Shown piece after piece: positions 28,072 through 37,935 of a stretch of 64,000 bases of DNA. How positions within the stretch are numbered: the first letter of the stretch is position 1; every line of letters starts with the position of its first letter. A model generated the notes under the pieces. It did no database searches, had not been told where the DNA came from, and saw nothing but the letters and a program-made list of their open reading frames with translations. The DNA lies in contig NZ_CP026995.1 in NCBI RefSeq assembly GCF_013407185.1, positions 434,841 through 498,840 on the forward strand, in the 5' to 3' direction. Source of the DNA: Nitrosopumilus ureiphilus (GTDB lineage Archaea; Thermoproteota; Nitrososphaeria; Nitrososphaerales; Nitrosopumilaceae). The position numbers were made by a program, and so were the translations under genes.

Positions 28072-28278
28072 GTGCATTGTAATAATGTCTGCAAACAATA
28101 TGTTGCAAAGAGCAACACCCTAGAAGGCGGCAGATACGAGCAAGGTCAAAAGCGATGCCCTGAATGTGAAGTCTTCATTTCATGGGAAGGCCTGTGGTGT
28201 CCTTGCTGTGGGAGATTACTGCGAACAAAACCCCGTGCCAGAAAACTCAAAAACAGATTGTCTCTGAGTCGCAGATGA
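28072..28278 (+). CDS. Small zinc-ribbon protein (CPCCG family)
   Basis: 68 aa, GTG start. CNNVCKQYV, GGRYEQGQKRCPECEVF, then CPCCGRLLRTKPRARK. The four cysteine pairs can build zinc ribbons. Nearly the same pattern (RYxxGQKRCxxC...CPCCGxLLRTxPR) occurs in the protein at 56234-56416, so this is a paralogous family. Function unknown; the basic tail suggests nucleic-acid binding. Confidence 0.75.
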   Translation: MHCNNVCKQYVAKSNTLEGGRYEQGQKRCPECEVFISWEGLWCPCCGRLLRTKPRARKLKNRLSLSRR

Positions 28279-28324
28279 TTAATTCTATCAACATACTTAA
28301 TTTCATAATTATTCCAGAAAACAA

Positions 28325-29347
28325 ATGGGCAAACTAGTTGCAATAGGAATTATAATTCTTGCAATCTTTCTAATTATACTTGGATTATTTGCATACTCTT
28401 ACACCCAACTTTCAGTTAATCTGCATGATGTGAGACTTCACAGCATTGACTGGGCTCCTTTGTCTTGGGATAAACTGTTAAACCTTGGACTCTCAACTCT
28501 TACTGGGGAGTGGTTTGGTACAGCATTTATGCTAATTGAGGGTGTGAATTTGAATTTATTATTTGGAATTTCAAATAATGGCGTTCTTCCAGTGTATATT
28601 CCTGATTTGTCCTATGACATTTTGATTAACGGCATCTTGATAGGACAAGGTTTCAGTGATGTGGATCTTGCAATAAACCCGGGCCAAACCAAAGTAATCA
28701 CATCATTTCAAAACGTAAACAAAGACAGCATGACCCCAGCTGTATTTTCCATAATAGAATCCCAGGGAGTAATGGAGATAAAGGTAAAGGGAATTGCATA
28801 TTTCCAATTCTTTGGTATTGGCATTCCTGTCCCCTTTGAGTCAACAAGAAATATTTCAATCTATGATGAGGTTAGAGAGCGAATCAATGAGGAAATACAG
28901 AAAAACAAACTGCAAAACTCTGTGATGTATTCAGTTGGAAAATCAATAGAGAGTGTATTGGGTAGTATTGTAAATGATTTGTTTGGAGGAGATGAGTTGG
29001 AGATATCTTTGTCTGGCCAGAAATTTGTAGACTCTATCTACCAGGTTAGTCCTGGGACATACGCCCACATTGCATTTTCTCTGCTATGTGAATCGCAAGT
29101 CGAGGGGGGATTTATTGCAAATGATATCCTTGGAGATGACATTATTGTACTGGTCTTAGATGATATGAATTTTGAAAAATTTGAAAATGATCAATACTTT
29201 ACTTCGTTTTATGACAGCGGTAAGGTAAAGTCCGGAGCATTTGACTTGACTTTAGAATCTGGAGATTATTCCATTGTAATGTCAAACCAATATTCTATGA
29301 TATCTACAAAAACTGTTCAGTTTCAGGCCGTATCTCTTTGTGTATAG
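28325..29347 (+). CDS. Membrane-anchored protein with LEA14/WHy-like domain
   Basis: 340 aa. One N-terminal membrane helix (LVAIGIIILAIFLIILGLFA), then a region like the LEA type-2 fold (NLNLLFGISNNGVLPVYIPD, LINGILIGQGFSDVDLAINPGQT) known from archaeal and plant stress proteins. The C-terminal part after residue 230 is beta-rich and unrecognised. Most of the chain is predicted outside the membrane. A role in envelope stability is only a family-based guess. Confidence 0.7.
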   Translation: MGKLVAIGIIILAIFLIILGLFAYSYTQLSVNLHDVRLHSIDWAPLSWDKLLNLGLSTLTGEWFGTAFMLIEGVNLNLLFGISNNGVLPVYIPDLSYDILINGILIGQGFSDVDLAINPGQTKVITSFQNVNKDSMTPAVFSIIESQGVMEIKVKGIAYFQFFGIGIPVPFESTRNISIYDEVRERINEEIQKNKLQNSVMYSVGKSIESVLGSIVNDLFGGDELEISLSGQKFVDSIYQVSPGTYAHIAFSLLCESQVEGGFIANDILGDDIIVLVLDDMNFEKFENDQYFTSFYDSGKVKSGAFDLTLESGDYSIVMSNQYSMISTKTVQFQAVSLCV

Positions 29348-29381
29348 ATAATTCTATATGCCAAATTCACATATGTTATTC

Positions 29382-29510
29382 ATGGTAGCTGACAAACAAC
29401 GTGAGCTGCAACAAGAACGCAGATTGGCAAAACTCGAAAAGCGTGCAGATGCTGATGACAAACGAGTTGCAAAACTGGCAAAAAGAATCACTGCTTTGGA
29501 AAACAAGTAG
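29382..29510 (+). CDS. Small charged coiled-coil protein, 42 aa
   Basis: ATG start (an in-frame ATG at 29358 gives 50 aa). Almost wholly heptad-like and charged: KQRELQQERRLAKLEKRADA then KRVAKLAKRITALENK. Too short for usual ORF cut-offs but clearly of low-randomness composition. Confidence 0.55.
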   Translation: MVADKQRELQQERRLAKLEKRADADDKRVAKLAKRITALENK

Positions 29511-29536
29511 CTAGTTTGAAAAAGAAAATCTAATTT

Positions 29537-29899
29537 CTAAATTCCAAGAATTAAGAGAATCTTTTGAACTATGGTATTGTGATCTGATGAATTTTCTGTT
29601 GATAAAAGTATGAGATCTTTGCCATGATACACTGTAATCCACTTTACGTTGTCTCTGGATTCTACAGACCAGTTTGTTTTGCCTAGTTTTCCATCAAACA
29701 CTCTATTCATTTTTGCCTTGAGTAGTGCTTCACGATGTACCAGCTTTGTCTCAGGCACTGTTAGCTGTGGGGTTATTCCCTTTTTTCTGTCATATGCCTT
29801 GAGTCTGCCACATTTGCATAATATCCCCACAAATCGAATTGTTTTGCTTATGCCCAAAATTTCACTGCAAAGGTGATTTTCTGGTCTTAGTACTTGCAC
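29537..29899 (-). CDS. DUF6659-like thaumarchaeal protein
   Basis: 120 aa. The pattern LCSEILGISKTIRFVGILCKCGRLKAY, ITPQLTVPETKLVHREALLKA and FDGKLGKTNW followed by short beta strands resembles a thaumarchaeal protein family (DUF6659, from memory) with many paralogues per genome. Function unknown. Stand-alone gene. Confidence 0.65.
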   Translation of the reverse strand: MQVLRPENHLCSEILGISKTIRFVGILCKCGRLKAYDRKKGITPQLTVPETKLVHREALLKAKMNRVFDGKLGKTNWSVESRDNVKWITVYHGKDLILLSTENSSDHNTIVQKILLILGI

Positions 29900-30014
29900 T
29901 GTTTTGATTTGTTTTAAAAAATTAGAGGATATAAAAACAATTTTCTTGACTAAATGGTGTTATTCATTTCTGTTAGTTTGGGGTTTTTATGAGAAAGATG
30001 GTATCTAATACAGT

Positions 30015-30191
30015 ATGGTACTTGTCTGGATTGGAATTGCAATTGGAATTTTGCTTGTTGTAATTTTGATTGTAAAAGCTACTAAAACCAATCCTCGCGA
30101 GATTGCTGGAATGACTATGCGTTGCAAAAAGTGTGGAACTGAGACTGGCGGAATGGCCTGTCCTAAATGTAATAAAACATTTGGAGTTTAG
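30015..30191 (+). CDS. Small membrane zinc-ribbon protein, 58 aa
   Basis: One N-terminal membrane helix (VWIGIAIGILLVVILIV) followed by CKKCGTETGGMACPKCNK, a CxxC...CxxC zinc ribbon. It ends 3 nt before the convergent leuS stop. No function known. Confidence 0.65.
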   Translation: MVLVWIGIAIGILLVVILIVKATKTNPREIAGMTMRCKKCGTETGGMACPKCNKTFGV

Positions 30192-30194
30192 AAA

Positions 30195-33074
30195 TTATTC
30201 AATCAAAATTGCAGGTTTGAACGGCCTTGCATGCCTTGCTTTTCCTTTAGGATCATAGATTCCGTCATCTGATTCAGAAAAGACATCAATCTCCACGCCA
30301 AATTCTTTCTTTCCTAAACTTGGTAATTCATTTGCCAAGAATTCTTTTTCATCAAATTCTTTTGACTGCAGTTTTGTTTCTCTAATTCCTGTTGGTTCAG
30401 AGAGAATATCTTTGATTGTCTTTTGAACAAAGTCTGGAATCTTTTTGACATCAGCAGTTTCAGGATTTGCAATCAATTCTTTCATTACAATTCCCATGTT
30501 AGTTTGTCCTGCCATCACTTTTTCTAAAATAGAATGATAAATTTTGGATTTGAATGAATCAGCTGTGTATATCGTAATTTTCTGTGGTGTGATTTTTGTA
30601 ACTTTGAGAATGTTTGCAACATCATCAATAGTTGATTTTAACAATTCTTCAGATTGAATTGCGTTCGCATCAAGACTCTCAGTTGAGAACTCTGGCCATG
30701 CTGATGTTGATACCATCTCTGAATGTCCCAATTTTTCCCACATCTCTTCAGCTATGTGTGGTGCAAATGGAGATAACATTGCAACCCGTATGGAATTTAT
30801 CTGGTGCAATATTCCTGAAATGTTTTGACGATTTTTGGCCTTGACTCTCTTGTTGTACCAACTCAAATCCGACTCAAATGCAAACAAAATATCATGTAGA
30901 GCCTCGCGTAATCTCATCTTTTCAATTGCTGCTGTAACTTCAGATACCATGCTCTGAGATTTTGATAAAATCCACCTATCTTCAGCCTCTAGATTCTCAA
31001 TTTTCTCAGGTTTCAGCCTCGAGCATTCATGGAATAATGATTCTAGCTTGTTTTGAATTCCTGAAACTGACTCCATGTTAAAATCCGCATCCTGAAGTAA
31101 TTCAGCTGAAATTATTATTGCAAGTCTAATTGGATCTGCACCATAATCCTGAATTGCCTTTCGTAATGGAATGATGTTTCCCATACTCTTTGACATTTTA
31201 GAACCATTCATCAATACAGAGCCATTAACTACAATTTCTTTAGGCCAATTACTCTCAGGAAATATTGCAACATGATTTAGTACAAAAAATGTCAAGTGGT
31301 TTGGAACCAAGTCACGTCCTGAATGTCTTGAATCAACTGGATAGAAATATTGGAACTCTTTCTTAATTTCATTGATTATATCTGCCGACATTTTTGTGAT
31401 CTCTGAAACTTTGTTCACATCACCCTTATCTAAAAATACATAATCAAAGAATTCTTTTGATAGGTTATCTGCAGCTATAGTGCCATTGTTTACAAATTTT
31501 GAAATGGTATAGTATGCCATGTATATTACAGAATCTGATAAACTCTCTACAATCCAGTCTTTATCCCATGGAAGTTTAGTTCCCAATCCGTGCTGTCTTG
31601 CACATGCTCTTTCATGCAACCACCCTATGACATATTGGAATTCTGATCTTATCTCCTGTGGTAAAATGTTCATTTGATCAAAACATTTCGTAGCTAATTC
31701 CTTCCATTCTTTGTCACCATAGTTTAGGAACCATTGATTGTTTAGTACTTTGACTACACACTCTGCTCCACATCTGCACTTTATTGATGCATTAGTTAGT
31801 TCTAGTAGAATGTCTGCATGTTTGTTTTCAATTAGCCATTCCTTTATGGTGTCTTTAGCATATGCAACTTTGATTCCAGAGAATTGTTCTGTGTTTGATT
31901 TGAGTTTCCCACCATAGAACTCTTTTCCATAAACTTCTTTTGTTGCCTCTTCAAGTTTTGGGTCATTTTGGGATGTGACACTGAATTTCTCTACTGCCTC
32001 TTTTGCTGGATTCTCACCATACCCTTCAGTTTCTATAATGGATATGGGAGTGATTTTGTTTACTTTTGAGGCCAAATCTGCCTCTAGATTGGTCTTTTTG
32101 ATGTCCTCTAATGCCTGATAGTCAAATGGTGCATGAGCCGGTACTGACATTACCATTCCAGTACCTGTTTTACTTTCAACAAAACTTGCAGGAAGCATTA
32201 CAATTGATTCTTCTCTGTGGGGAACAGTTACTGTTTCTCCAACTAATTCTGAACCATTTATCTCACCATCATATGTTATTTTTTTATCCAAAAATTCTAT
32301 CTTGTATGCACACTCTGCACTTACAATCCATTTCTCATTGTCCACTGTAATCTTTTTGTAAACTATTTCAGGATTAACCCACAAATTTACAACACCAAAA
32401 ATTGTTTCAGGTCGTAGTGTTGCAGTTGGAATGATGTAATCACCATACTTGAATTTAATTAAAATATATTCAGTGAAATCAGGTTCTACATCTCCTTGTG
32501 TGTCATGTTGTGACACTGGATTCTGGTCTTTAGGGCACCACCCAACTGGATGGTTCCCCTGAACGATTAAATTTTTCTCACGTAGTGTGTTGATTTGCCA
32601 TTCAATGAATTTAGAATACACTGGATCAATTGTTGTAAACTCTCGTCTCCAATCAATGGAATAGCCCATCTCAATCATTCCAGTTTTAATCTCTTCATGG
32701 AAATAATCTGCAATCTTTACTGGTTCAACAAATGTCTTTATCGACTCTTCAGGAACTGAATACAGATTTTTTAAATTCTCAATTAGTTCAGCATCTCCAG
32801 CTTCAACTCTTTTTGCCATGCCAAGAATCGGTGTTCCAGTATAATGAAACGCCATGGGAAACAAAACATTGAACCCTTTCATTCGATAAAATCTAGCATG
32901 AACATCAGCTAGTGTGTATGTTCTTCCGTGTCCTATGTGTTGAGGTGAGTTGGGATACGGATATGCCACTGTAATGAATTTTTTTTGTTTCTCATTTGGA
33001 TTTGTCTCAAAGTCTTTGTTTGCAATCCATTTACTTCTCCACTTGTTCTCAATTTCTGTCCAATTAATCTCCAA
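30195..33074 (-). CDS. leuS: Leucyl-tRNA synthetase
   Basis: 959 aa, archaeal/eukaryotic type. HIGH motif in PQHIGHGRTYT near residue 42, KMSKS in GSKMSKSMGN near 640, and a CP1 editing domain (LRPETIFGVVNLWVNP; GMVMSVPAHAPFDYQALED). The connective insertion contains a CRCGAEC zinc-like site. It charges tRNA-Leu. Six nt after alaS on the same strand, so an alaS-leuS operon is likely. Confidence 0.96.
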   Translation of the reverse strand: MEINWTEIENKWRSKWIANKDFETNPNEKQKKFITVAYPYPNSPQHIGHGRTYTLADVHARFYRMKGFNVLFPMAFHYTGTPILGMAKRVEAGDAELIENLKNLYSVPEESIKTFVEPVKIADYFHEEIKTGMIEMGYSIDWRREFTTIDPVYSKFIEWQINTLREKNLIVQGNHPVGWCPKDQNPVSQHDTQGDVEPDFTEYILIKFKYGDYIIPTATLRPETIFGVVNLWVNPEIVYKKITVDNEKWIVSAECAYKIEFLDKKITYDGEINGSELVGETVTVPHREESIVMLPASFVESKTGTGMVMSVPAHAPFDYQALEDIKKTNLEADLASKVNKITPISIIETEGYGENPAKEAVEKFSVTSQNDPKLEEATKEVYGKEFYGGKLKSNTEQFSGIKVAYAKDTIKEWLIENKHADILLELTNASIKCRCGAECVVKVLNNQWFLNYGDKEWKELATKCFDQMNILPQEIRSEFQYVIGWLHERACARQHGLGTKLPWDKDWIVESLSDSVIYMAYYTISKFVNNGTIAADNLSKEFFDYVFLDKGDVNKVSEITKMSADIINEIKKEFQYFYPVDSRHSGRDLVPNHLTFFVLNHVAIFPESNWPKEIVVNGSVLMNGSKMSKSMGNIIPLRKAIQDYGADPIRLAIIISAELLQDADFNMESVSGIQNKLESLFHECSRLKPEKIENLEAEDRWILSKSQSMVSEVTAAIEKMRLREALHDILFAFESDLSWYNKRVKAKNRQNISGILHQINSIRVAMLSPFAPHIAEEMWEKLGHSEMVSTSAWPEFSTESLDANAIQSEELLKSTIDDVANILKVTKITPQKITIYTADSFKSKIYHSILEKVMAGQTNMGIVMKELIANPETADVKKIPDFVQKTIKDILSEPTGIRETKLQSKEFDEKEFLANELPSLGKKEFGVEIDVFSESDDGIYDPKGKARHARPFKPAILIE

Positions 33075-33080
33075 ATTTCA

Positions 33081-35795
33081 TCATCCTAAAATCATTGATT
33101 TTGCTTTGGCTATTGCCTGCTCTATTTTAGATGTGTCTTTTCCCCCGCCTTGGGCAAATTTTGCATCCCCCCCGCCAGAACCTCCTAAAATTGAGGCTAT
33201 TTCCTTGGCTATTACGCCTGCATTAATTCCTGATTGCTCTCCAGCATACACCAAAATCCTAACAGTTGAACCTGATTCGAAAATCCCGCAAAATGCACTA
33301 GTATTATCTTTAGCTACTAGCTTTTTGCCAAAGTTGAGATGAAAATATTCATCATAGTTTTCACTTGCAGTAAAGCACAACTTGTTTTTGATGGAAATGC
33401 CATCTATGTCTCCTGATTCTCCATCTAGAATCTTTTCAAGTAAAATTGGAATCTGCACTCTTGCTTTTTGTTTATTTTCTTCTCTTCTCTTCTCTAGTTC
33501 TTCTTTTTCTGCTATTTCTTGCTCTTTTTGTTTTGAAATTATTTCTTGTTGTTTGACATACTCAAATGCATTGGGACCTGAGACAAACTCTAGACGAACT
33601 ACGCCATCTTGAATCCTTTTTGTCTTTGTAATTTTGATCAACTCTATATCTCCTGTCTTTTTGACATGTGTTCCACCACAAGCTTCGATATCCTTGTCCT
33701 CAATTGATACAATTCTTACTGATTTTACTGGAACTACACCGCCTTGATAAATTCTAAATCCGTACTTTTGCTCTGCAGTTCCTCTATCAAAATATTCGAT
33801 GGACACAGGATAGTTTTCTTTTACTATCTTGTTTGCAGCATCTTCAATTTGCTGTACTTGCTGGTCAGTTAGTGAAGAGTGATGAGTGATGTCTAATCTT
33901 GCATGATCATCATCTTTGAATGCAGAGTGCTGCCAAATCCATGATCCTAATACTTCTCTAGATGATGCATTAATTATGTGGGTACTGGTATGATTCTTTG
34001 TAATGTTTGCACGTCTTGTTGCATCAACTACACACTTTACTGTCTCTCCTTCTTTTGGAGTGCCACCTTCTAGCTGGTGAACAATAATGTGTGCATGTTT
34101 GTCTACGTTAATCACTCTGAATCCTGCAATGGTTCCGTGGTCTGGTTCTTGTCCTCCGCCTCTTGCATAAAATGAAGTTCTATCTAGTACAACTTGATTA
34201 TCAAATATCTTGATTACTTTGGCATCAAACTTCATTGGATCGTCTTTGTAAAACAAAGTATCCGTTTCGGGTAGTTCATCTAGTGGCAATTCCGTAATTG
34301 TCTTTTTCTTTTCAGACTGGTGCAAGTCTGATAATTTAGAGTAAAATGATGATGGAATCTCTGAAATTGCATTGACTTCTTTGAGATATTCAGGCGTAAT
34401 TCCATCTGATTCGTACAGTGTGATGAGTTCATCCACAGATGGAACGCCTTTTTCTCTAATCTTTTCTGCCTTTTTCTTCATGTGAATTTTGGATTCTTCA
34501 TATCTTCTGGATTCAATTTCTAAAATCTTCTTGACGTCTTCTCTTTTCTCGTCTAATTCTGGATACGTATCTTTGAGATAATCAATATGGGTATCAATTA
34601 AATCATCAATGTCTAATTTCAGATTTAGCTTGCTAATTGTTGCATTAATTCTTCGCAACATCATTCTTAGATTGTATCCGCCGCCAACATTGCTTGGAAG
34701 TGCACCATCAGTAATTGCAAAAATCAAAGTTCTAAGATGGTCTGCAATTAGATACACTCCTTCAAGCGGTGTTATCATTTTGTTTAGTTGGTCATCAGTT
34801 AGTCCTGCCTTCTTTATCGCATGGCGTCTAACGTCATTGAGATCCTCATAGTCCTCTAGTACCTTTGCAATTTCTGTAAAGTATCTTCTTAGAATTTCTG
34901 AATCTGGATCAATTCCAATCTTTTCAAATAATTTCTGATTAATTGGACCAAAGCAGCAATCATAAGCAGTCGGTGTTCCCATAGTGATCCATGCAAATCG
35001 TTCAAGGCCTGCACCCATGTCAATTACTCGCTGGTCAAGAGTTGTGTGCTGTCCTAACTCTCCTTGAAATTCAGTAAAGACTGCATTTCCTAGTTCCAAA
35101 CCCCTGACAAAGTATTCTAGTGACGGACCAAAGGAACCTCCACCTGCCCAAACATCTTCAACAAACACGACTTCTTCTTTTTTAATTCCAAACTGATCAG
35201 TTAGTAGTCTATAATCCAAATCAACACATTCATCTTTCCAGTATCCTTTTCCTTCTGGAATACTGTGCTGTCCAATCATACAGAAACTCGAAAAGTGTCT
35301 ACCTGTTACTCCGACATTTTCTAAATCCTTGAATCTCAAACAAGTCTGTGGAACTACCAATGGATTTGCAGGAAACTCAAATACTACCTTTGAACCCATC
35401 ACTCTTTGAAAATCTACGACTGATGCAATTGTGAAATACAAATCATCACGCCATCTACAAACTACTGGATATCTGCTCACTGAGGTGTGATTATTTTTTA
35501 CAAAAAACTCTTCGACTTGTTTCCATGCTTGGGTGTAATCAAATCGCTTAGTCGTTGGTGGCTCTCCGATGAACGAGTATGTGTCATCAGCATCATCTGG
35601 GCACAAATCTCGTCCTGAATCCAGAGTCCAAAAGAATCTGCCACATTTTGTACATGATTTTCTGACAAATCCCTGTTCTTGGAACAATTTGACATTGTAA
35701 TATCTATCAGGATCCGATGAAAATTCTTTTAGAATCTCTTTTTTATCCAACGATGAAGGCTGTCCTATTCCGATATTAAGAATTACCGCTGACAA
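33081..35795 (-). CDS. alaS: Alanyl-tRNA synthetase
   Basis: 904 aa, archaeal type with an N-terminal zinc-binding extension (CTKCGRFFWTLDSGRDLCPDD). Class II aminoacylation core to about residue 470, editing domain with HTSTHIINASSREVLG and CGGTHVKKTGDIE (the HxxxH and CxxxH zinc ligands), and a C-terminal DHHA1-like glycine-rich part (GGSGGGDAKFAQGGG). It both charges and proof-reads tRNA-Ala. Confidence 0.96.
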   Translation of the reverse strand: MSAVILNIGIGQPSSLDKKEILKEFSSDPDRYYNVKLFQEQGFVRKSCTKCGRFFWTLDSGRDLCPDDADDTYSFIGEPPTTKRFDYTQAWKQVEEFFVKNNHTSVSRYPVVCRWRDDLYFTIASVVDFQRVMGSKVVFEFPANPLVVPQTCLRFKDLENVGVTGRHFSSFCMIGQHSIPEGKGYWKDECVDLDYRLLTDQFGIKKEEVVFVEDVWAGGGSFGPSLEYFVRGLELGNAVFTEFQGELGQHTTLDQRVIDMGAGLERFAWITMGTPTAYDCCFGPINQKLFEKIGIDPDSEILRRYFTEIAKVLEDYEDLNDVRRHAIKKAGLTDDQLNKMITPLEGVYLIADHLRTLIFAITDGALPSNVGGGYNLRMMLRRINATISKLNLKLDIDDLIDTHIDYLKDTYPELDEKREDVKKILEIESRRYEESKIHMKKKAEKIREKGVPSVDELITLYESDGITPEYLKEVNAISEIPSSFYSKLSDLHQSEKKKTITELPLDELPETDTLFYKDDPMKFDAKVIKIFDNQVVLDRTSFYARGGGQEPDHGTIAGFRVINVDKHAHIIVHQLEGGTPKEGETVKCVVDATRRANITKNHTSTHIINASSREVLGSWIWQHSAFKDDDHARLDITHHSSLTDQQVQQIEDAANKIVKENYPVSIEYFDRGTAEQKYGFRIYQGGVVPVKSVRIVSIEDKDIEACGGTHVKKTGDIELIKITKTKRIQDGVVRLEFVSGPNAFEYVKQQEIISKQKEQEIAEKEELEKRREENKQKARVQIPILLEKILDGESGDIDGISIKNKLCFTASENYDEYFHLNFGKKLVAKDNTSAFCGIFESGSTVRILVYAGEQSGINAGVIAKEIASILGGSGGGDAKFAQGGGKDTSKIEQAIAKAKSMILG

Positions 35796-35847
35796 ACTGG
35801 TCGAGAAATTTATCTTATTTCCTAATGATTATCAATACAACTTAGAT

Positions 35848-36708
35848 TTACCGTGGAGATGTTTGTAATTTTCCTTCATTCAATGCTTTTTCAACAAGTT
35901 CACTGCATTCTTTATCTTGCCAGCGTTCTCCTGCAGGTGGAGGACCTAAAACACTTTCAGGATCAGTAGCCAAGTCTCTTCCTTTCTTATTGTTATGTAA
36001 GTCCATTTCTTTTTCATTTTCTGGATTTCCGTCATAATTTTCGTGAGCATCGCCAAACTTTTTTGCTTCAGATGCTCCAATCTGTCTTGCCATAAGGCAG
36101 TTCCATAAAGCATGTCTATATGCATCAGCATCATCATTGTGACCTCCACTAGGAAATTTTTCCTGTGTTTTTTTCAATGCTTGATTTGCTTTGGTATTAG
36201 CTATGTATGCATCATAAGGATTCCAAAAAGACGTCCACCATTCGTCTGCATTTGGTCCGCCTCCATAATATCCTCCATAATATTTACTGTAATACGAAGA
36301 TACAATTGTTGATGTGTGCTCATTAGATATGGGAATAGAATCTTGAAGAAAATTATTGATAAAAGATAAGGTTGGTAATGGGCCTATATTTACAGCATGT
36401 CTTTCCTTTAGATTGATGCTCAAAGATTCTAATAATTCTATTTTTTCTTTCATTAGTTTTCGTTTTTCTTCCTTTGAAGCACAGGATTCAATTTCTTCAT
36501 CAAGTTGGACAATAAGTTCTTCTTTTGTTCTGATGGTGGTCTTGTTAACTTGTATCCACTCCCCCAAAGCCCATATTCTGTTTTGAATAAATCCTGATGA
36601 TTCCCATTTTTTGTCTGCAATTATCTCCGGAGGGGCTCTCTGAGGTTGACCTGACAATTCATTGAATTCTTTTGAGAAATCATCATTAGAAAATATTTTA
36701 TTATTCAT
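35848..36708 (-). CDS. Hypothetical protein with a DUF6973-like C-terminal domain
   Basis: 286 aa, no signal peptide. The first half is helical and charged (coiled coil around residues 60-105). The second half has GGHNDDADAYRHALWNCLMARQ, KKFGDAHENYDGNPENEKEMD and HNNKKGRDLA. The ADAxRHAxWN...HE arrangement of conserved His/Asp/Glu looks enzyme-like and resembles DUF6973, a family attached to toxin-like and surface proteins; this link is from memory. At the start of a region of accessory character. Confidence 0.6.
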   Translation of the reverse strand: MNNKIFSNDDFSKEFNELSGQPQRAPPEIIADKKWESSGFIQNRIWALGEWIQVNKTTIRTKEELIVQLDEEIESCASKEEKRKLMKEKIELLESLSINLKERHAVNIGPLPTLSFINNFLQDSIPISNEHTSTIVSSYYSKYYGGYYGGGPNADEWWTSFWNPYDAYIANTKANQALKKTQEKFPSGGHNDDADAYRHALWNCLMARQIGASEAKKFGDAHENYDGNPENEKEMDLHNNKKGRDLATDPESVLGPPPAGERWQDKECSELVEKALNEGKLQTSPR

Positions 36709-36847
36709 TTATGATGTTATTGGAAATTAACTATTTAAAATAATCCCTAAATCCTTTTATGAATAACAGCCATTTCAAAAAATACCCAAAATCCTGTTTT
36801 ATTGTGAAAATCAAGAACAACTTTATCTATCCTACTCATAATACTTT

Positions 36848-37846
36848 ATGATATTGAGAAATCTAAATAAACAATTCAGCATTTTTTTAGTTTTAACATT
36901 TTCTCTTTTGGTTCTATTCCCTTCAAATTCCATTTATGCACAAGAAGACAATTTGCTGAAATCCAATACAGATATTGCCTCAACTGACCGTATTGTTATT
37001 GCATTTGTAATTTCATTTTTAGTGGTTGTTTTGATAGTTTTTGTTGCAAGGGCTGTACTAAAACGTGGTGACAAAAAGGCAAGCTTCTTAGATATTCTAC
37101 GTGATAGGGATTGGTACCCTAGTTTAGCAATATTGCAATTTTTTGCATGGACTATGGTGATCATCTTTGCATTTTTTGGCGTATATTTGATACGGGTTTT
37201 TCATGGTATTTCTGAACCACCAACAGAAATTCCTCTATCATTACTTGCATTAATGGGAATAAGCGTTGCAGTTCCTGTTGTGAGTGGTGGAGTTTCCTCT
37301 ATCAAATACAAAACAACTGACTCCAAGAAAGTAAAAGAAACAGGAAAGGGTGCAAGATTTTCATCAATGTTGCAAGAAAAGGGCAAACCAACACTTACTA
37401 GATTTCAAATGTTTGGTTGGACATGGATTGGAATTGTAATCTATCTTATCATATTGTTTTCTAATGTATCTGATACTGCAAATAACGGCAACTTTGAGGA
37501 GTTAATTCTTCCTGATATTGATCCTACACTTGTTGTTTTAATGGGAATGAGTCAAGGTGCATATTTGGGAGGTAAAATAGTTACCAAGCAAGAAATAGAA
37601 ATCACTGGCATTTTTCCTTCAAACCAGAAAGCAAATGCAAGCATTGTGATTACTGGATCTAACTTTGGAAATACGCAGGGATTTGTAAGATTTGGAGATA
37701 ATGTAATTTCTGCCGGTAAAATTAATTCTTGGGATAACAGTAAGATTGAGGTCACTATACCCGTAGGAACCCCATCTGGAAAACATCAAGTCCAAGTGGG
37801 AGTAGAAGGAACGCTTACAGATGAAAAGGAATATGAAACAACATGA
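36848..37846 (+). CDS. Membrane protein with C-terminal IPT/TIG domain
   Basis: 332 aa. Signal peptide to about residue 32 (NSIYAQ), membrane helices near 47-68, 95-118, 128-146 and 193-210, and an IPT/TIG Ig-like domain from about 250 (EITGIFPSNQKANASIVITG, GFVRFGDN, VTIPVGTPSGKHQV). IPT domains usually mediate binding at the surface. Its stop overlaps the ATG of the next small ORF (ATGA), implying coupling to the split gene at 37843-38164. Confidence 0.75.
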   Translation: MILRNLNKQFSIFLVLTFSLLVLFPSNSIYAQEDNLLKSNTDIASTDRIVIAFVISFLVVVLIVFVARAVLKRGDKKASFLDILRDRDWYPSLAILQFFAWTMVIIFAFFGVYLIRVFHGISEPPTEIPLSLLALMGISVAVPVVSGGVSSIKYKTTDSKKVKETGKGARFSSMLQEKGKPTLTRFQMFGWTWIGIVIYLIILFSNVSDTANNGNFEELILPDIDPTLVVLMGMSQGAYLGGKIVTKQEIEITGIFPSNQKANASIVITGSNFGNTQGFVRFGDNVISAGKINSWDNSKIEVTIPVGTPSGKHQVQVGVEGTLTDEKEYETT

Positions 37847-37935
37847 CGACAAACAAGAAACCAAAACAACATACACGAAAGACGCTGTTGGATTATTCCA
37901 AACTTATCAAAATCACAATTGAAAGTAATGTTTGA
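37843..37935 (+). CDS. Short ORF, first half of a possibly frameshifted gene
   Basis: 30 aa (MTTNKKPKQHTRKTLLDYSK onward). The ATG overlaps the stop of the IPT gene. It ends at GTT TGA, where moving +1 to TTT GAT continues directly into the frame of the next ORF. The join would give one protein of about 105 aa. Confidence 0.45.
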   Translation: MTTNKKPKQHTRKTLLDYSKLIKITIESNV

